Origin: Heloderma charlesbogerti
Lineage: Eukaryota; Chordata; Lepidosauria; Squamata; Helodermatidae
Direction of reading: 5' to 3'
Length of the DNA: 64,000 nt
Assembly: GCA_026122225.1 (NCBI GenBank)
Contig: JANEZZ010001487.1
Location: 410,124 to 474,123, forward strand
This document shows, one piece after another, positions 1 through 10,927 of this stretch (within the stretch, counting starts at the first letter, position 1; each line of letters opens with the position of its first letter). The notes under the pieces were generated by a model. It was not told the DNA's origin. It saw only the letters and a program-made list of their open reading frames with translations, and made no database searches. A program made the position numbers and the translations under genes.

Positions 1-596
1 GATCTACCTACACAGACTTTACTGACAGTTTCTTCTAATGTGTGGAGCAGTTTTTAGCAAGAGTACTTTCTAAATTACCCACCATATCTCTATCCTTTCA
101 ATAAATAGTGAAAAAAAGATGTTTTATTCGTAGATATAAGAAGTATACAGAACAATTATGTTCTTCTAATTATTGTCTAAGTAAACTAGATCAACTGCGC
201 AAAGTATCACTGTGATGTTATGTCATTTGTTGCAAAACATGACTGATTTAATTACAGCATCACCCTGAAATTCCGAGAAGTATTATGCAAATGTTTGTGC
301 TTGTGGGGATGATCATTACACATCGGTTTTGTCTAAAGATGTAAGAGAGCTCATCTCTTTGTAATGCCACAGAAAGAGTGGACAAGTGTATTCATCTCAG
401 TTATCTTACATGAGAGTTCTGTAATGATGGAGCACAGGGAGAGGAGAGGTAAACCAAAACGGTGTTGTTTTAAAGCAAGCTAATTGCTTTCTGGGATGTT
501 GCAAAGATGGGCATTCAAGGAGATGTCTTTGGAAGTTCACAGGCAAGCAAACAATTTGTGTGTTACTGGAAAATGTATCTCAAAGAACGAGGCAGG
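1..596. other. unique non-coding DNA
   Basis: No gene or recognisable repeat is visible. The segment is AT-rich with only short chance ORFs. An octamer motif (ATGCAAAT, 285-292) lies in a smooth low-repeat stretch (about 130-330) that could be conserved regulatory DNA. That is only an inference. Confidence 0.4.
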
Positions 597-854
597 GCCT
601 ACACCACCGCTTTGACCCAGGCTAGATCTTCACTAGTGCTTTTTATGAGTATTGAAGTGCGCTGAGAACTATTTGGACACATTACACATTCCATATACTG
701 CTTTTCTAGTGTTATTTCCCACTGTTTATTACGCGTTCTCCAAAATACCACAACAGATGTCATTGGGGGTGCTATGAGGTATAAATGCACAAGATGGATG
801 CAGAGTCACCATGATGGGATCATAGCAATATGATGCAAGGTGTAGATCTGGCCC
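597..854 (-). mobile_element. MITE family M1 (ends GGCC..TACACC)
   Basis: The ends are inverted: GGCCTACACC at the left, TGTAGATCTGGCC at the right. The reverse complement aligns over its whole length with 6359-6592. Shared blocks include a CCCATCATGGT stretch, a GGAAATAAC stretch and an ATGTGTAATGTG stretch. It has no coding capacity, so it fits a short non-autonomous DNA transposon. The superfamily was not determined. Confidence 0.6.
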
Positions 855-1699
855 CAGAACGGTTTTACATTGGCCCATGTGCCTCTGCCTTGAGCTCTCC
901 CCCATGCACTGTGGCTCCAGCTTGATAGCTCAGCCAAAGCAATCACATCCCCAAGTATGGTGCTGCTGGCACGGGGCTATTGGCGCCCCACATTATTCGT
1001 TGTTATAGCAAAGCTTCACAGAGCTGCCATTTCACCACAAATTTAGAGGGTCCTGCTGCAAGGGCATCGCCAGACCTGGGTCCATCAGTCCCTAGGGACA
1101 AATGTATGTCCCAGAGCCCCTGAGAGACCATTGGTGCCAAAAGAAAAACAATTCTCAGCTTCATTGCCATGTAGGGGGCAATTTTCTAAAGAATTGGAGC
1201 TGGGGAGGGAAAGGTTAATTCTTTCCGCAAAACATCTTCTCCTGCAGCAATTAAGCTTAGAAAACACACACACACATTGGTTTCAGATGATCTGGCTAAG
1301 GGTGCAAATTAACTGAAGAATTTCTTTTGTTTGAGAAGATTGGGATGAGAAATTGACTGGTTTGCCTCCTGTGAAATTTAAATAAATCCTAATGGGGGAT
1401 GTTTTTTCTTCTAAATTTGCACTTATAGATATAATTAGCATATGCAGATTTGTGTCCTATGGGCTTGGGCTCCAGATCTTTTAAGAGCCTACCTCTGTGA
1501 AAAGAACTGCAGCCAAAACAGTGAGATCAGCCAAATTTCTCACAATGCAAGGGGGTTTCTCCACAACGATGGAAGAAGAAGTGAATGGAGGATTAACCGG
1601 TTTTTCCTAAGAATCAGCTTTGGTGTGCTTTGGTCCCCGCAGGGCTCCACGAGTGAGTGCACCATACCAGCATAAATCACTTCACAGAACATACTTCTG
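855..1699. other. non-coding DNA, no recognised feature
   Basis: No recognisable gene or repeat is seen. A short (AC)n run is at about 1265-1277. The ORFs in both strands are short and show no known domain. Confidence 0.4.
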
Positions 1700-2990
1700 G
1701 GTGGGGTGGGGGTTTGGAGTGAACATCATCTGAATGGCAGGGGCTGCTCAACCAATAAGAGAGGCTCCCTCCCACCTTCTCCTTCTATAAAATCCTGGGT
1801 TTCTCTTGTGTCTCAACAAAAGCACTCCCCCCACCACCATTACTCCTTTAAAGCACCAAACATTAAAGAAACACAACTGTCACCTTCGCCATTCGTTAAA
1901 GCTCCCCATGCTGTGATCCAGCAAGGCTCTGCTTTATCTGCTCCCTTAAAGCTGGTGAGGTGCTTCAGAGCCTTTAGGAGACTTAACCCTGTGAATACTT
2001 GAAGCACCCTGGCTCCAACCAGCACCAAACATTAAGGAAATACAGCCGAAGATCCTTTCCTCTTCGATAAAATCCTGTGAGGTTTCTTGCCGTGTCTTGA
2101 CAAAAACCACTCTTCCCCCCTCTCTCCCCCCTCTCTCCCCCACCCTATTAATTACTTCCTTAAAGCAACACTAATTAAATGAACAGAGGGTGGCTATAAT
2201 GCTTAAGGGAAGGATCACAGCTTTGCATGAACAACTTCCTTAAAGCATAAAATATTATAGAAACACAGCTGTAGATCCTTCTCTCTTTGTTAAAGCTCCA
2301 GATGGGCGATTGAGCAAAGCTTCACATTAACTGCTCCGTTACAGCTGGCAAAATGCTTTAGAGCCTTTAGGAGACTTAACTTTGTGAATACTTGAAGCAC
2401 CCTGGCTCCAACCAGCCCTTTTTCTAATCCACTTTCTCCTTTCCCCTGAAGCTCCTGATGCTGCAAAGAGCAAAGCTGCAAATTAATTACTTCCAAAAAG
2501 AAAGGAAGTAAACATCAAAGACAAGCCTCACTGAACACAATGGGAGTTACTTCTGAGAAGACACACATATGTTTGTGATGGGAAAGACAGGGATGGGAAA
2601 CACAGGGATGGGAAAGCAGCCCCCTTTCTAACCCAGTGCTGTGCACAGTGAAGGTGTGAATTAGTTACTTCCAAATGGCAATAAACCAAACAACAGAGCA
2701 TCACAGCTTTGAGATAGCACTTTATAGCCTTTAGGGAATTAGTGTTTTAAAATGGGCTATTTTGACTGAAGGGGATCTCTGTAAATTCTGAAGTGCATAT
2801 TCAGGGGACAAGCCTCATTGACCACAATCAGAGTTACTTCTGAGTAGACACTACTTGGTTTGTGCTGGAAAACACAGGATGGGAAGCACAGGGACAGGAA
2901 ACACCCCTTGACCAGAGTCATGGTGAAAGGCACACCCTTGGGCAGGGCTAGCATACCTGAGGTAAATGCAGGGGGTGGGGCATGCAACAA
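1700..2990. repeat. composite dispersed repeat (family Y) with internal duplications
   Basis: A block of about 75 bp (1946-2021) recurs at 2341-2417, with the same core (GAGCCTTTAGGAGACTTAAC) and the same flanking order, so the local spacing is about 393 bp. A second block, containing CAAGCCTCA..GGGAGTTACTTC, occurs at about 2506 and 2808. That second block is also the core of the tandem array at 60.2-61.1 kb. The region is therefore a member of a larger dispersed repeat family. Class unknown, no ORF. Confidence 0.6.
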
Positions 2991-4149
2991 CTATACCATG
3001 GAGAACCCAACTTAAGGAAAAGAATTGGACTTAAAGTAGTCTTAGGAAATCTGTTTTTTCCATGAAAAGCTCCGGGGTGGCTATGGTATGAACATGTCAT
3101 CATGTGCCCTGAACGACCTCAAAATGGAGCCAGCCCGCAGCAGAAAGATCATGGAGACACCGCATGTCTCACCATAGTGGGGAAGACTATGTGTAGGTCA
3201 CCTATGTGCCTGCTCAGTCCAGTTGCTCACTGCTGCTGGACAACTGCTGCTGGACAACTCTAAGGCCCCTGCTGCTCTCACTTATGGTTCTTGACCTTTA
3301 AACTGGGCTTGGATTGGACAGCCCTTTAAACAGAGTACTGTCCCCTGACAGCTCTTCAACCAGAGGGCTGTCCTCTGTAAAGTAGAATACATGTGCATCC
3401 TAGGCAGGAAAGGAACATGAAGACATAAAGTTAGGATCTGATACAATTTTCACTTGTGTCGATGTTGTGCATATATAAATCTGCTGGTATTATAAGGGCA
3501 ATTCTCAGAGTAATGGGGACAGAGGATCCTGGGTCTGTCAGCACTGGTAGCTTATTGTGGGTCAGAGCAGAGTCAGCACCGATTTAAGGCAGTGGGCTGG
3601 ATCCAGACGTACCTTACCTGAGCAGAAAGTCACTTCTGCTTATGAACCCCGAAAATGGGCGGGGTGCTAGAAACACACACACCCCTCTAAAATTGGCTAA
3701 GCAGGCTAAGATGATCAGGCAAAATGACAGCTGTTGTGCTAAATTCAATATTCTATAAGTGTTCTGTGATGTTTATTGTGAACAATTACTAACTCTTAGT
3801 TTTTTTTAAAAAAATGTGTGACAAATATAAATGTGATAAATTCTTTTCAATGTTCATTTCAACAGTATTGAATGTGATGGCTTATAACAGGGGTGGGCAC
3901 CCTTTTCAACCCTGAGGGAGGCTTGGACAGGGGCTGAACACACACACACACACACACACACACCGATGCACATGAGCATGGATAGAACACCCTACTCCTA
4001 TATTAACCTTTGGGTTCTGCAGTCATCCTGTCCTGTCCTTTCTTTTGAGGTGACTTTGACATTCTAACAGTTTTTCACTGCCGAGTGTAACCCACAGGAC
4101 TGGCCCAACACATTTTGGAATGGGAGGTGCATCGAAATAGAGCCCCCAC
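2991..4149. other. non-coding DNA with small local repeats
   Basis: No gene is seen. A 15-bp unit containing TGCTGCTGGACAAC is duplicated at about 3230-3260. A short imperfect repeat around GACAGC..CTGTCC is at 3318-3375. CAGGGGTGGGCACCC at about 3890 looks like one end of a hAT-type MITE whose other end I could not place. Confidence 0.4.
3938..3963. repeat. (AC)n microsatellite
   Basis: About 13 uninterrupted CA units. Confidence 0.95.
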
Positions 4150-5110
4150 AGTAAAATATAATACCTTAATGTAAATAAATTACACTGTTTCTTTAACAAC
4201 CTGAAACTGAATCCTGAAAACACAGAGGTTCTACATATGAGTGGTTCCCAGATGCAGAAAGCTAGAATGCACTCTCTCAGAAAGAACAGGTGCGTACTCC
4301 TAGTTTGGGCGCACTCCTAGATTCATCCTTATCATTAGAGGTCCTGGTGACTTCTGTGGCGAGGAGGCCCTATTGCAAGCTCTGGTTGGTATGTCAACTA
4401 TGCCCTTTCCTGGACAGGGATAGCTTAGCCACTGTAGTCCATGCATTGGTGACCTCACATTTAGACTACTGTAATGCATGTTATGTGGTGCTAGCCTTGT
4501 GCTTGGTGTGGAAGCTGCAGCTGGTGCAGAATACAGCAGCCAGGATGCTGCGTGGGGCACCTTGCTGTGCCCATATTACACCAGTGTTGAAGCAACTGTG
4601 CTGGCTACCTATTCGCTACCGAGCCAAGTGCACGGTCCTGCTGTTGGCATATACAGCCCTGAACAGCTTGCAACCAGGTTACCTGGTGGATCACCTTCCC
4701 CAATACAGACCTGTGCAATCATCCAGGCAAGCAGAGGAGGCTTTGCTGGCTGTACCAACACCATTTTGTGGCAACCTGGAAGCAGCCATTCTCTGTGTTG
4801 GCGCCCAGCTCATGCAATGCTCTCCCCCCTGGGATTCGGGAGGCACCAACTGTGATGTGTGTTTGCAGTGCCAATTAACAACCCATCTCTTGATCCAGGC
4901 CTTCCCTGATTGATTGTGCTACACAGTTCATTGGTTTGAGTATTTGGTTTGAATGTTTTGATCAAAGTTTTATACAAATGTTTTTGTACTTATTATGATG
5001 AATTTGAATGTATTTTAATATTTGCTTTGAAAAACAGTTAGAGGTATTTTTTAAAGATATGGTCAGTGGTATATAAATCTATTAAATAAATAACTAGAAC
5101 AACAAATTGA
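4150..5110 (+). mobile_element. L2-clade LINE, 3' portion
   Basis: This is a 5'-truncated LINE. The end of the reverse-transcriptase ORF is followed by an AT-rich 3' UTR. It finishes with the GGTATATAAAT..AAATAAATAA tail typical of L2-type elements. Sense is the + strand. Confidence 0.8.
4195..4913 (+). pseudogene. L2-clade reverse transcriptase, C-terminal part
   Basis: From about 4195 the translation reads LNNLKLNPENTEVL, the L2/CR1 region just downstream of the catalytic motif. The open part (4290-4913) then has LVTSHLDYCNA, LQLVQNTAARML and ITPVLKQLCWLPIRYR in the family order. The palm domain with the catalytic aspartates is missing through 5' truncation, so the copy cannot be active. 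Near the end the sequence drifts from the family, which suggests old mutations. The first ATG of the open stretch is internal to the original ORF and is not a real start. Confidence 0.8.
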
Positions 5111-5312
5111 ATTAAAGAAATGGAGAGAGAAATCCTGTGGTCCCTGGAGAGCGTCCCAGGAACTGTAGGATTTTTCAGATTCCCCCTCTTGAAGCTGCAG
5201 ACACTGCTACAACTTTGGGAGGGAGAATCCAAAATCCAGTCACTCCCCCAACCCCCTCATGGCTGCTGTGGAAAGAACTGCATCACATACTTTCTGAGGT
5301 CGCAAACATAGG
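5111..5312. other. non-coding DNA
   Basis: No recognised feature between the L2 tail and the next palindrome. Confidence 0.4.
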
Positions 5313-5432
5313 CTGAATCTACACATAGCAGTTATACCGCTATCACACCATTATCATAACTATTGGTGCCCACTGGTGTCATGTGTACCAATAGTTATGA
5401 TAACGATATAACTACTAGGTGTAGATTCAGCT
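5313..5432. mobile_element. palindromic MITE (GCTGAATCTACAC ends)
   Basis: This is a nearly perfect 120-bp inverted repeat centred near 5372. GGCTGAATCTACAC at the left end is matched by GTGTAGATTCAGC at the right. Inside, CTATTGG pairs with CCAATAG next to ATCATAACTATTGG. It resembles family M1 in its end sequence and may be a relative. No coding. Confidence 0.7.
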
Positions 5433-6358
5433 GTAGCCTTGGAGGACCTCACAGAGGTCTGAAAGGGACATTCCAGTGGGCCAGGGCGGGGGGGGAGGGG
5501 AGACCCCATAGGATTTTACATTAAATCCTATGGCCTCTCCAGCACCAGCCCTGCCCCCACCAGTGCACTTTTTCTATACAGGCTCAGAGACCCGACTAGA
5601 GGAAAAAGAAGCAAAAGGAGGACAGAGAAGTGAAAATCACCTCTATCACCCCTCCTGCCTTACTGGAAGCAGCCCGACAGGGCACTGAATACTTGGAAAC
5701 CTCCAAATTCAGAGGCTTCTTTCTAATGGGAGTGCAACCCATAGGATTGAGCCTTAAATTGGATGTCCTTTCATGGGCCTCAGATCTGCTGCCTGAGGCA
5801 GCGGTCTAACTCTATCTAATGGTAGGGCCAGTCCTGGTCACATTCCCAAGCCTGACATCTAGAGAGATATGTTTTTACTCCATTTTAGATTGATAAGAGC
5901 ACACTGAGACTTGAAACAGTGACAGCTCTATTCACTGAAAAACGAGCATAGCATTTTCCCTGTAGGGCCATTGCGCACACAGGACTACAGGTGTAAGCCG
6001 GAAGGCCTTCATTTGGCGGGGGGCGGGGGGGAACTTGACTGTGACTATGTTTGCATAACAGCACACAAGAGGGATTTAATTTTGCAAGTGAACAGATGGG
6101 AACGAGAGGGGAGGGGTTGAAACATGGGTGGGGAAACTGACCCTACCAAATCTCAAAATATCTTGAACAGGATATTGCAGAAGAACATATGTATGAGTCA
6201 CATTCACAGGTTATGCCTGCTTTAATTTTCCTTCCCCAAACAGATGTTTATCTCAGGCTAAAAATCCAGTAAAGAAAATAGTTTACTTTTTTCTTCACTT
6301 TCTTAAAAAACATCCCTCATCAAATCCTTGAGTGCATGCTTTTAAATCAGAGGGACTT
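5433..6358. other. non-coding DNA
   Basis: No gene is seen. A small palindrome (TAGGATTTTACATTAAATCCTA-like) lies at about 5510-5532, and G-rich runs are at 5486-5500 and 6016-6031. Nothing else is recognised. Confidence 0.4.
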
Positions 6359-6592
6359 ATAGGCCAGATGTACACCTTGTATCATTACTATCCCATCATG
6401 GTAACACTATATCCCTCTTGCACATTTATGCTTCATAGGACATACAGTGACTTTTGTCATGGTATATTGGTTAATGTGGAATAAAAAGCAGGAAATAACT
6501 CTACAAAAGTGGTATATCAAATGTGTAATGTGCTCCAACAGTTATCAATGCACTTCAATACCACTATAAGGTAGTAGTGTAGATCTAACCCT
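6359..6592 (+). mobile_element. MITE family M1
   Basis: The ends are GGCCAGATGTACACC and GTGTAGATCTAACC. It is collinear with the reverse complement of 597-854, about 5.5 kb upstream and inverted. Non-autonomous, no ORF. Confidence 0.6.
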
Positions 6593-6684
6593 ACTCTCCT
6601 TAGTCCACACTTGCCATTCAAGTTAAAGGTCTGCACATTCAGTTGCATGCACACATACACATACACACAAAATTCAAAAATTGT

Positions 6685-6685
6685 A

Positions 6686-6728
<43 letters not shown>
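6685..6728. repeat. (AAT)n microsatellite
   Basis: About 14 AAT units, immediately upstream of the BovB insertion. Confidence 0.95.
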
Positions 6729-6824
6729 TGCAGGGGAAGAATATGTGATTATTTCAATTACATGAACTTTGGCTCAGTTACAATGTGGCAAAGAGGCTTG
6801 CGTAACTCAGTGAAGCCATAAGCT

Positions 6825-7911
6825 ATGCCGTGCAGGGCCACCCAAGACAGACAGGTCATGGCAGAGAGTTCTGACAAAATGTGGTCCGCTGGAGAAGGAA
6901 ATGGCAACCCACTCCAGTATTCTTGCCAAGAAAACCCCATGGAACGTATCACAAGGCTAAAAGAGATGACACCGGAAGATGAGCCCCTCAGGTCGGAAGG
7001 TGTCCAATATACTACTGGGGAAGAGCAGAGGGTATTTCCAAGTAGCACCAGAAAGAGTGAAGCGGCTGGGCCAAACCTGAAAGGACACTCAGCTGTGGAT
7101 GTGTCTGGTGGTGAAAAGAAAGTCCGATGCTGTAAAGAACAATATTGTTTAGGAACCTGGAATGTCAGATCAATGAATCAAGGTAAGCTGGAGGTGGTCA
7201 AACATGAGATGGCAAGATTGAACATTGACATCTTGGGAACTAAAATGGACAAGCATGGGCAAATTTAATTCAGGTGACCATCATATCTACTACTGTGGGC
7301 AAGAATCCCTTAGAAGAAATGGAGCAGCACTCATAGTCAACAAAAGGGTGGGAAAAGCAGTACTGGGGTACAATCTCAAAAACAATAGAATTATCTCAGT
7401 ACGAATCCAAGGCAAACCATTCAACATCACAGTAATTCAAGTCTATACCCCAACCACTGATGCTGAAGAAGCTGAGGTTGATCAGTTCTATGAAGACCTA
7501 CAACACCTTCTAGAACTAACACCTAAAAAAGATGTCCTCTTCATCATAGGGGATTGGAATGCTAAAGTAGGGAGTCAAGAAATCACCGGGATAACAGGCA
7601 AGCATGGCCTTGGTGTGCAAAATGAAGCAGGACAAAGGTTAATAGAGTTTTGCCAAGAGAACACGCTGATCATAGCAAACACGCTTTTCCAACAGCACAA
7701 GAGGCGACTCTACACATGGACATCACCAGATGGTCAAAATCAAAATCAGATTGATTATGTCCTTTGCAGCCAAAGATGGAGAAGCTCTATACAGTCAGTA
7801 AAAACAAGACCTGGAGCTGACTGTGGCTCACATCATGATCTTCTTATTGCAATATTTCGGCTTAAATTGAAGAACGTCAGGAAAACACTAAACCATTCAG
7901 ATATGACCTAA
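6825..7911 (+). pseudogene. BovB ORF, N-terminus and AP-endonuclease domain (broken)
   Basis: The endonuclease would nick target DNA to prime reverse transcription. The frame starts MPCRATQDRQ and reads YCLGTWNVRSMNQGKLE, the start of the exonuclease-endonuclease fold, up to about 7268. A deletion near 7235 (relative to the copy at 62.5 kb) shifts the frame. It continues to 7911 with FIIGDWNAKVG (about 7540-7572), YTWTSPDG and QIDYVL. The catalytic SDH motif reads SHH here (CAT at 7831-7833, GAT in the copy at 63207). A stop closes it near 7909. Inactive. Confidence 0.9.
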
Positions 7912-8676
7912 ATCATAACCCTTATGAATATACAGTGGAGGTGAGGAATAGATTTCAGGCATTAGACCTGATAGACAGAGTGCCTGAGGAACTATGGACG
8001 GAGGTCCGTAACATTGTTCAGGACAGGAGGCAGCAACGAAATCCATCCCAAAGAAAAAGAAATGCCAGAAAGCAAAGTGGCTGTCTGATGAGGCTTTACA
8101 AGTAGCTCACGAAAGAAGGGAAGCGAAAAGCAAGGGAGAAAGGGGAAGATATATCCAACTGAATGCAGAGTTCCAGAGAATAGCAAGGAGAGACAAGAAG
8201 GCCTTCTTAAATGAACAATACAGAGAAACCGAGGAAAACAATAGAATGGGAAAGACTAGAGATCTTTTCAAGAAAATCGGAGATCTCAAGGGAACATTTT
8301 GTGAAAAGACGGGCATGATAAAGGACAAAGGCAGGGACCTAACAGAAGCAGATGAGATTAAGAAGAGGTGGCAAGAATACACAGAAGAACTATACAGGAA
8401 AGATCTGAATGTCCCTGATAGCCATGATAGTGCAGTCACTTGAGCCAGACATCCTAGAGATGTGGGCCGTAGTCAAGTGGGCCGTAGGAAGCATTACTAA
8501 CAACAAAGCTAGCAGAGATGACAGTATTCCAGCTGAGCTATTTAAGATCCTAAAAGATGATGCTGTTAAAGTGCTGCACTCAATATGCCAATGAATTTGG
8601 AACACTCAACAGTGGTCACAAGACTGGAAAAGGTCAGTTTATATTCCAATTCCAAAGAAGGGCAATGCCAAAGAGT
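7912..8676 (+). pseudogene. BovB ORF, linker between endonuclease and RT (broken)
   Basis: Homology to the 63.2-64.0 kb copy is continuous here but the frame shifts several times. Readable pieces are KTRDLFKKIGDLKGTF and EEIKKRWQEYTEELYRKD-like text at 8246-8443. SNNKASGDDSIPAELFK-like text follows near 8500-8590, where a TGA replaces a glutamine codon. The linker ends at the target site of the palindromic insert. Confidence 0.85.
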
Positions 8677-8684
8677 GCTCAAAC

Positions 8685-9646
8685 TAGGGATATACGAAAG
8701 TCACTTACCTTTTCGCAGCTTGGCTTCGTGGTGGGGGGGAGGTGCTTTGCTTCTCCCCCCGAAGTTCAGGTGAGGGGGGGGAGGCTTCCCGCCTCGCCCA
8801 GCCGAAATTCAGGCCGGGGGGGAGGCTTCCCGCCTCGCCTGGCCAAAATTCAGGCCAGGGAGAAGCGCCCTGTCTCCCCGGCTGTGAAACAAAAAGTTAA
8901 AAAAAAAAAAAAGACCCCGTGATAGGCTACATGATGATTTATGTAGCCTATCATGGCTAGATTTCCAAAGTCAGCCGTGATAGGCTACGTAAATCGTCAC
9001 GTAGCCTATCACGGGTGACTTTGGGGGGGGAAAAAAAAAAGCGCGTACGCAAATGGCGGCTCCCATGGGGACCGCCATTTGCGTTCCTTATTTTGGCACG
9101 TCTAGTCTACGTAAAGATTTACGTAGACTACGGCAAAAATAAGGGCATGCTATTTGCGTTGCCCTTATTTTCACCATAGTCTACGTAAATCTTTACGTAG
9201 ACTAGATGTGCCAAAATAAGGAACGCAAATGGTGGTCCCCATGGGAGCCGCCATTTGCGTACGCACTTTTTTTTTTTTCCAAAGTCACCCGTGATAGGCT
9301 ACGTGACGATTTACGTAGCCTATCATGGCTGACTTTGGAAATCTAGCCGTGATGGGCTACGTAAATCGTTACGTAGCCTATGCATGGGTTTGTGTGTGTT
9401 TTTTTTACTTTAGTTTTTTTTTTTGCAATGGTGGCGGTGGCAGCCGGTTGGGAGACCAGCCGCTGCCCCCGCCTGCAACGAACCGCCGCCGAACCGCCGC
9501 TGGGACCTGCCGCCGGGAGGGACATTTGCCAAAGGTAAGTCCCGTCCCGGGGGGGGGGCGGAGAATTTCACCACCGATTTCGGGGGGCCGAATGCGTTGG
9601 CGCTCGGCCCCCCAAAGATTCGGGGAGAAATTCTCCGCCATCCCTA
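8685..9646. mobile_element. hAT-like hierarchical palindrome, copy 1 (962 bp)
   Basis: It begins TAGGGATA and ends CATCCCTA. It is flanked by GCTCAAAC (8677-8684) and GCTCAAAT (9647-9654), an 8-bp duplication with one mismatch inside BovB. The central body (about 8886-9424) is an inverted repeat centred near 9150. It is built from smaller hairpins with stems GATAGGCTACGT/ACGTAGCCTATC, GCAAATGGCGGC/GCCGCCATTTGC and TAGTCTACGTAAA/TTTACGTAGACTA. The left arm has about 42-bp GC-rich tandem units, each ending GAARTTCAGG. The right arm ends in a hairpin around GGGGGGCCGA. No transposase ORF. Confidence 0.85.
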
Positions 9647-9654
9647 GCTCAAAT

Positions 9655-10911
9655 TACCATACAATTCCGCTCATTTCACATGCCAGCAAGGTGATGCTCA
9701 AAATCCTACAAGCTAGGCTTCAGCAGTATGTGAACCGAGAACTACCGGACGTACAAGCTGGGTTTCGAAGAGGTAGAGGAAATAGAGATCAAATCACCAA
9801 CATTCATTGGATCATGGAGAAAGCAAGACAATTCTAGAAAACCGTCTATTTCTGCTTCATTGACTACACTAAAGCCTTTGATTGTGTGGATCACAACAAA
9901 CTGTGGCAAATTCTGAAAGAGATGGGAGTACCAGACCACCTTACCTGTCTCCTGAGAAACCTGTATGAGGGTCAAGAAGCAACAGTAAGAACCAGACATG
10001 GAACAACCGATTGGGTCAAAATTGGGAAAGGAGTACGACAAGGCTGTATATTGTTGTCGCCCTGCTTATTTAACTCATATGCAGAGTCCATCATGAGAAA
10101 TGCCAGGTTGGATGAATCGCAGGTCGGAATTAAGATTGCTGGGAGAATTGTCAACAACCTCCGATATGCAGACGATACCACCCTAATGGCAGAAAGTGAA
10201 GAGGATCTAAACAGCCTCTTGTTGAGGGTGAAAGAGGAGAGTGCAAAAGCTGGTTTGAAACTCCACATTAACAAAACTAAGATCATGGCATCTGGCCCCA
10301 TCACTTCCTGGCATATAGAAAGGGAAGAAAGGGAAGCAGTGACAGATTTTATTTTCTTGGGCTCCAAGATCACCGCAGACGGTGACTGTAGCCATGAAAT
10401 TAAAAGACGCTTGCTCCTTATGGCAAACCTAGACAGCATAGTAAGAAGCAGAGACATCACCTTGCCGACAAAGGTCCGTCTAATCAAAGCTATGGTTTTC
10501 CCAGTAGTAACGTATGGCTGTGAGAGCTGGACTATAAGGAAGGCTGAGCGCCGAAGAATTGATGCTTTCGAACTGTGGTGCTGGAGAAGACGCTTATGAG
10601 TCCTCTGGACTGCAAGGAGGTCAAATCAGTCCATCCTAAAGGAAATCAACCCTGACTGCTCATTGGAAGGACAGATACTGAAGCTGAAGCTCAAATATTC
10701 TGGCCACCTAATGAGAAGAGAAAACTCCCTGGAAAAGACCCTGATGCTGGGAAAGATTGAAGGCAAAAGGAGAAGGGGACAGGAGAGGATGAGATGGCTA
10801 GATAGCATCACCGATGCAATGAATATGAGCTTGAGCACACTCTGGGAGAGAGCGGAGGACAGGAAGGCCTGGCGTGCTATGGTCCATGGGGTCACGAAGA
10901 GTTGGACATGA
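9655..10911 (+). pseudogene. BovB reverse transcriptase and C-terminal part (broken)
   Basis: After the insert, RT resumes with KVMLKILQARLQQYVNRELPD and AGFRRGRGNRDQI. A TAG near 9835 interrupts it. It then reads FIDYTKAFDCVDH and from 9886 a 237-residue open stretch. This contains GVRQGC and the catalytic YADD (10165-10176). The C-terminal part reads YGCESWTIRKAERRRIDAFELWCWRR, then a frame shift leads into LKLKYSGHLMRRENSLEKTLMLGK (10663-10911). RT would copy the LINE RNA at the nicked target. The intact YADD shows decay mainly by stops and frameshifts. Confidence 0.93.
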
Positions 10912-10927
10912 CTTAACGACTGAACAA

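Larger units (their letters stand above)
6783..10927 (+). mobile_element. BovB (RTE-clade) LINE, nearly full length, interrupted
   Basis: The 5' end has the BovB signature around GGCTTGCGTAACTCAG and the GGAGAAGGAAATGGCAACCC block. The 3' end finishes in GTCCATGGGGTCACGAAGAG and GACTGAACAAC. The element covers the ORF start, AP-endonuclease, linker, reverse transcriptase and short 3' tail. A palindromic hAT-like element (8685-9646) splits it between linker and RT. Removing that insert plus one 8-bp duplication restores BovB continuity, which shows BovB arrived first. Frameshifts and stops make it inactive. Confidence 0.95.

Noticed and set aside
8886..9424. CRISPR-like array of repeated stems
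   Set aside because: The repeats are inverted hairpins without unique spacers of constant length, in a vertebrate transposon context.
9325..9837. 170-codon + strand ORF with proline/arginine-rich part
   Set aside because: It runs from the palindromic element into BovB RT, so it is a chance joint, not a gene.
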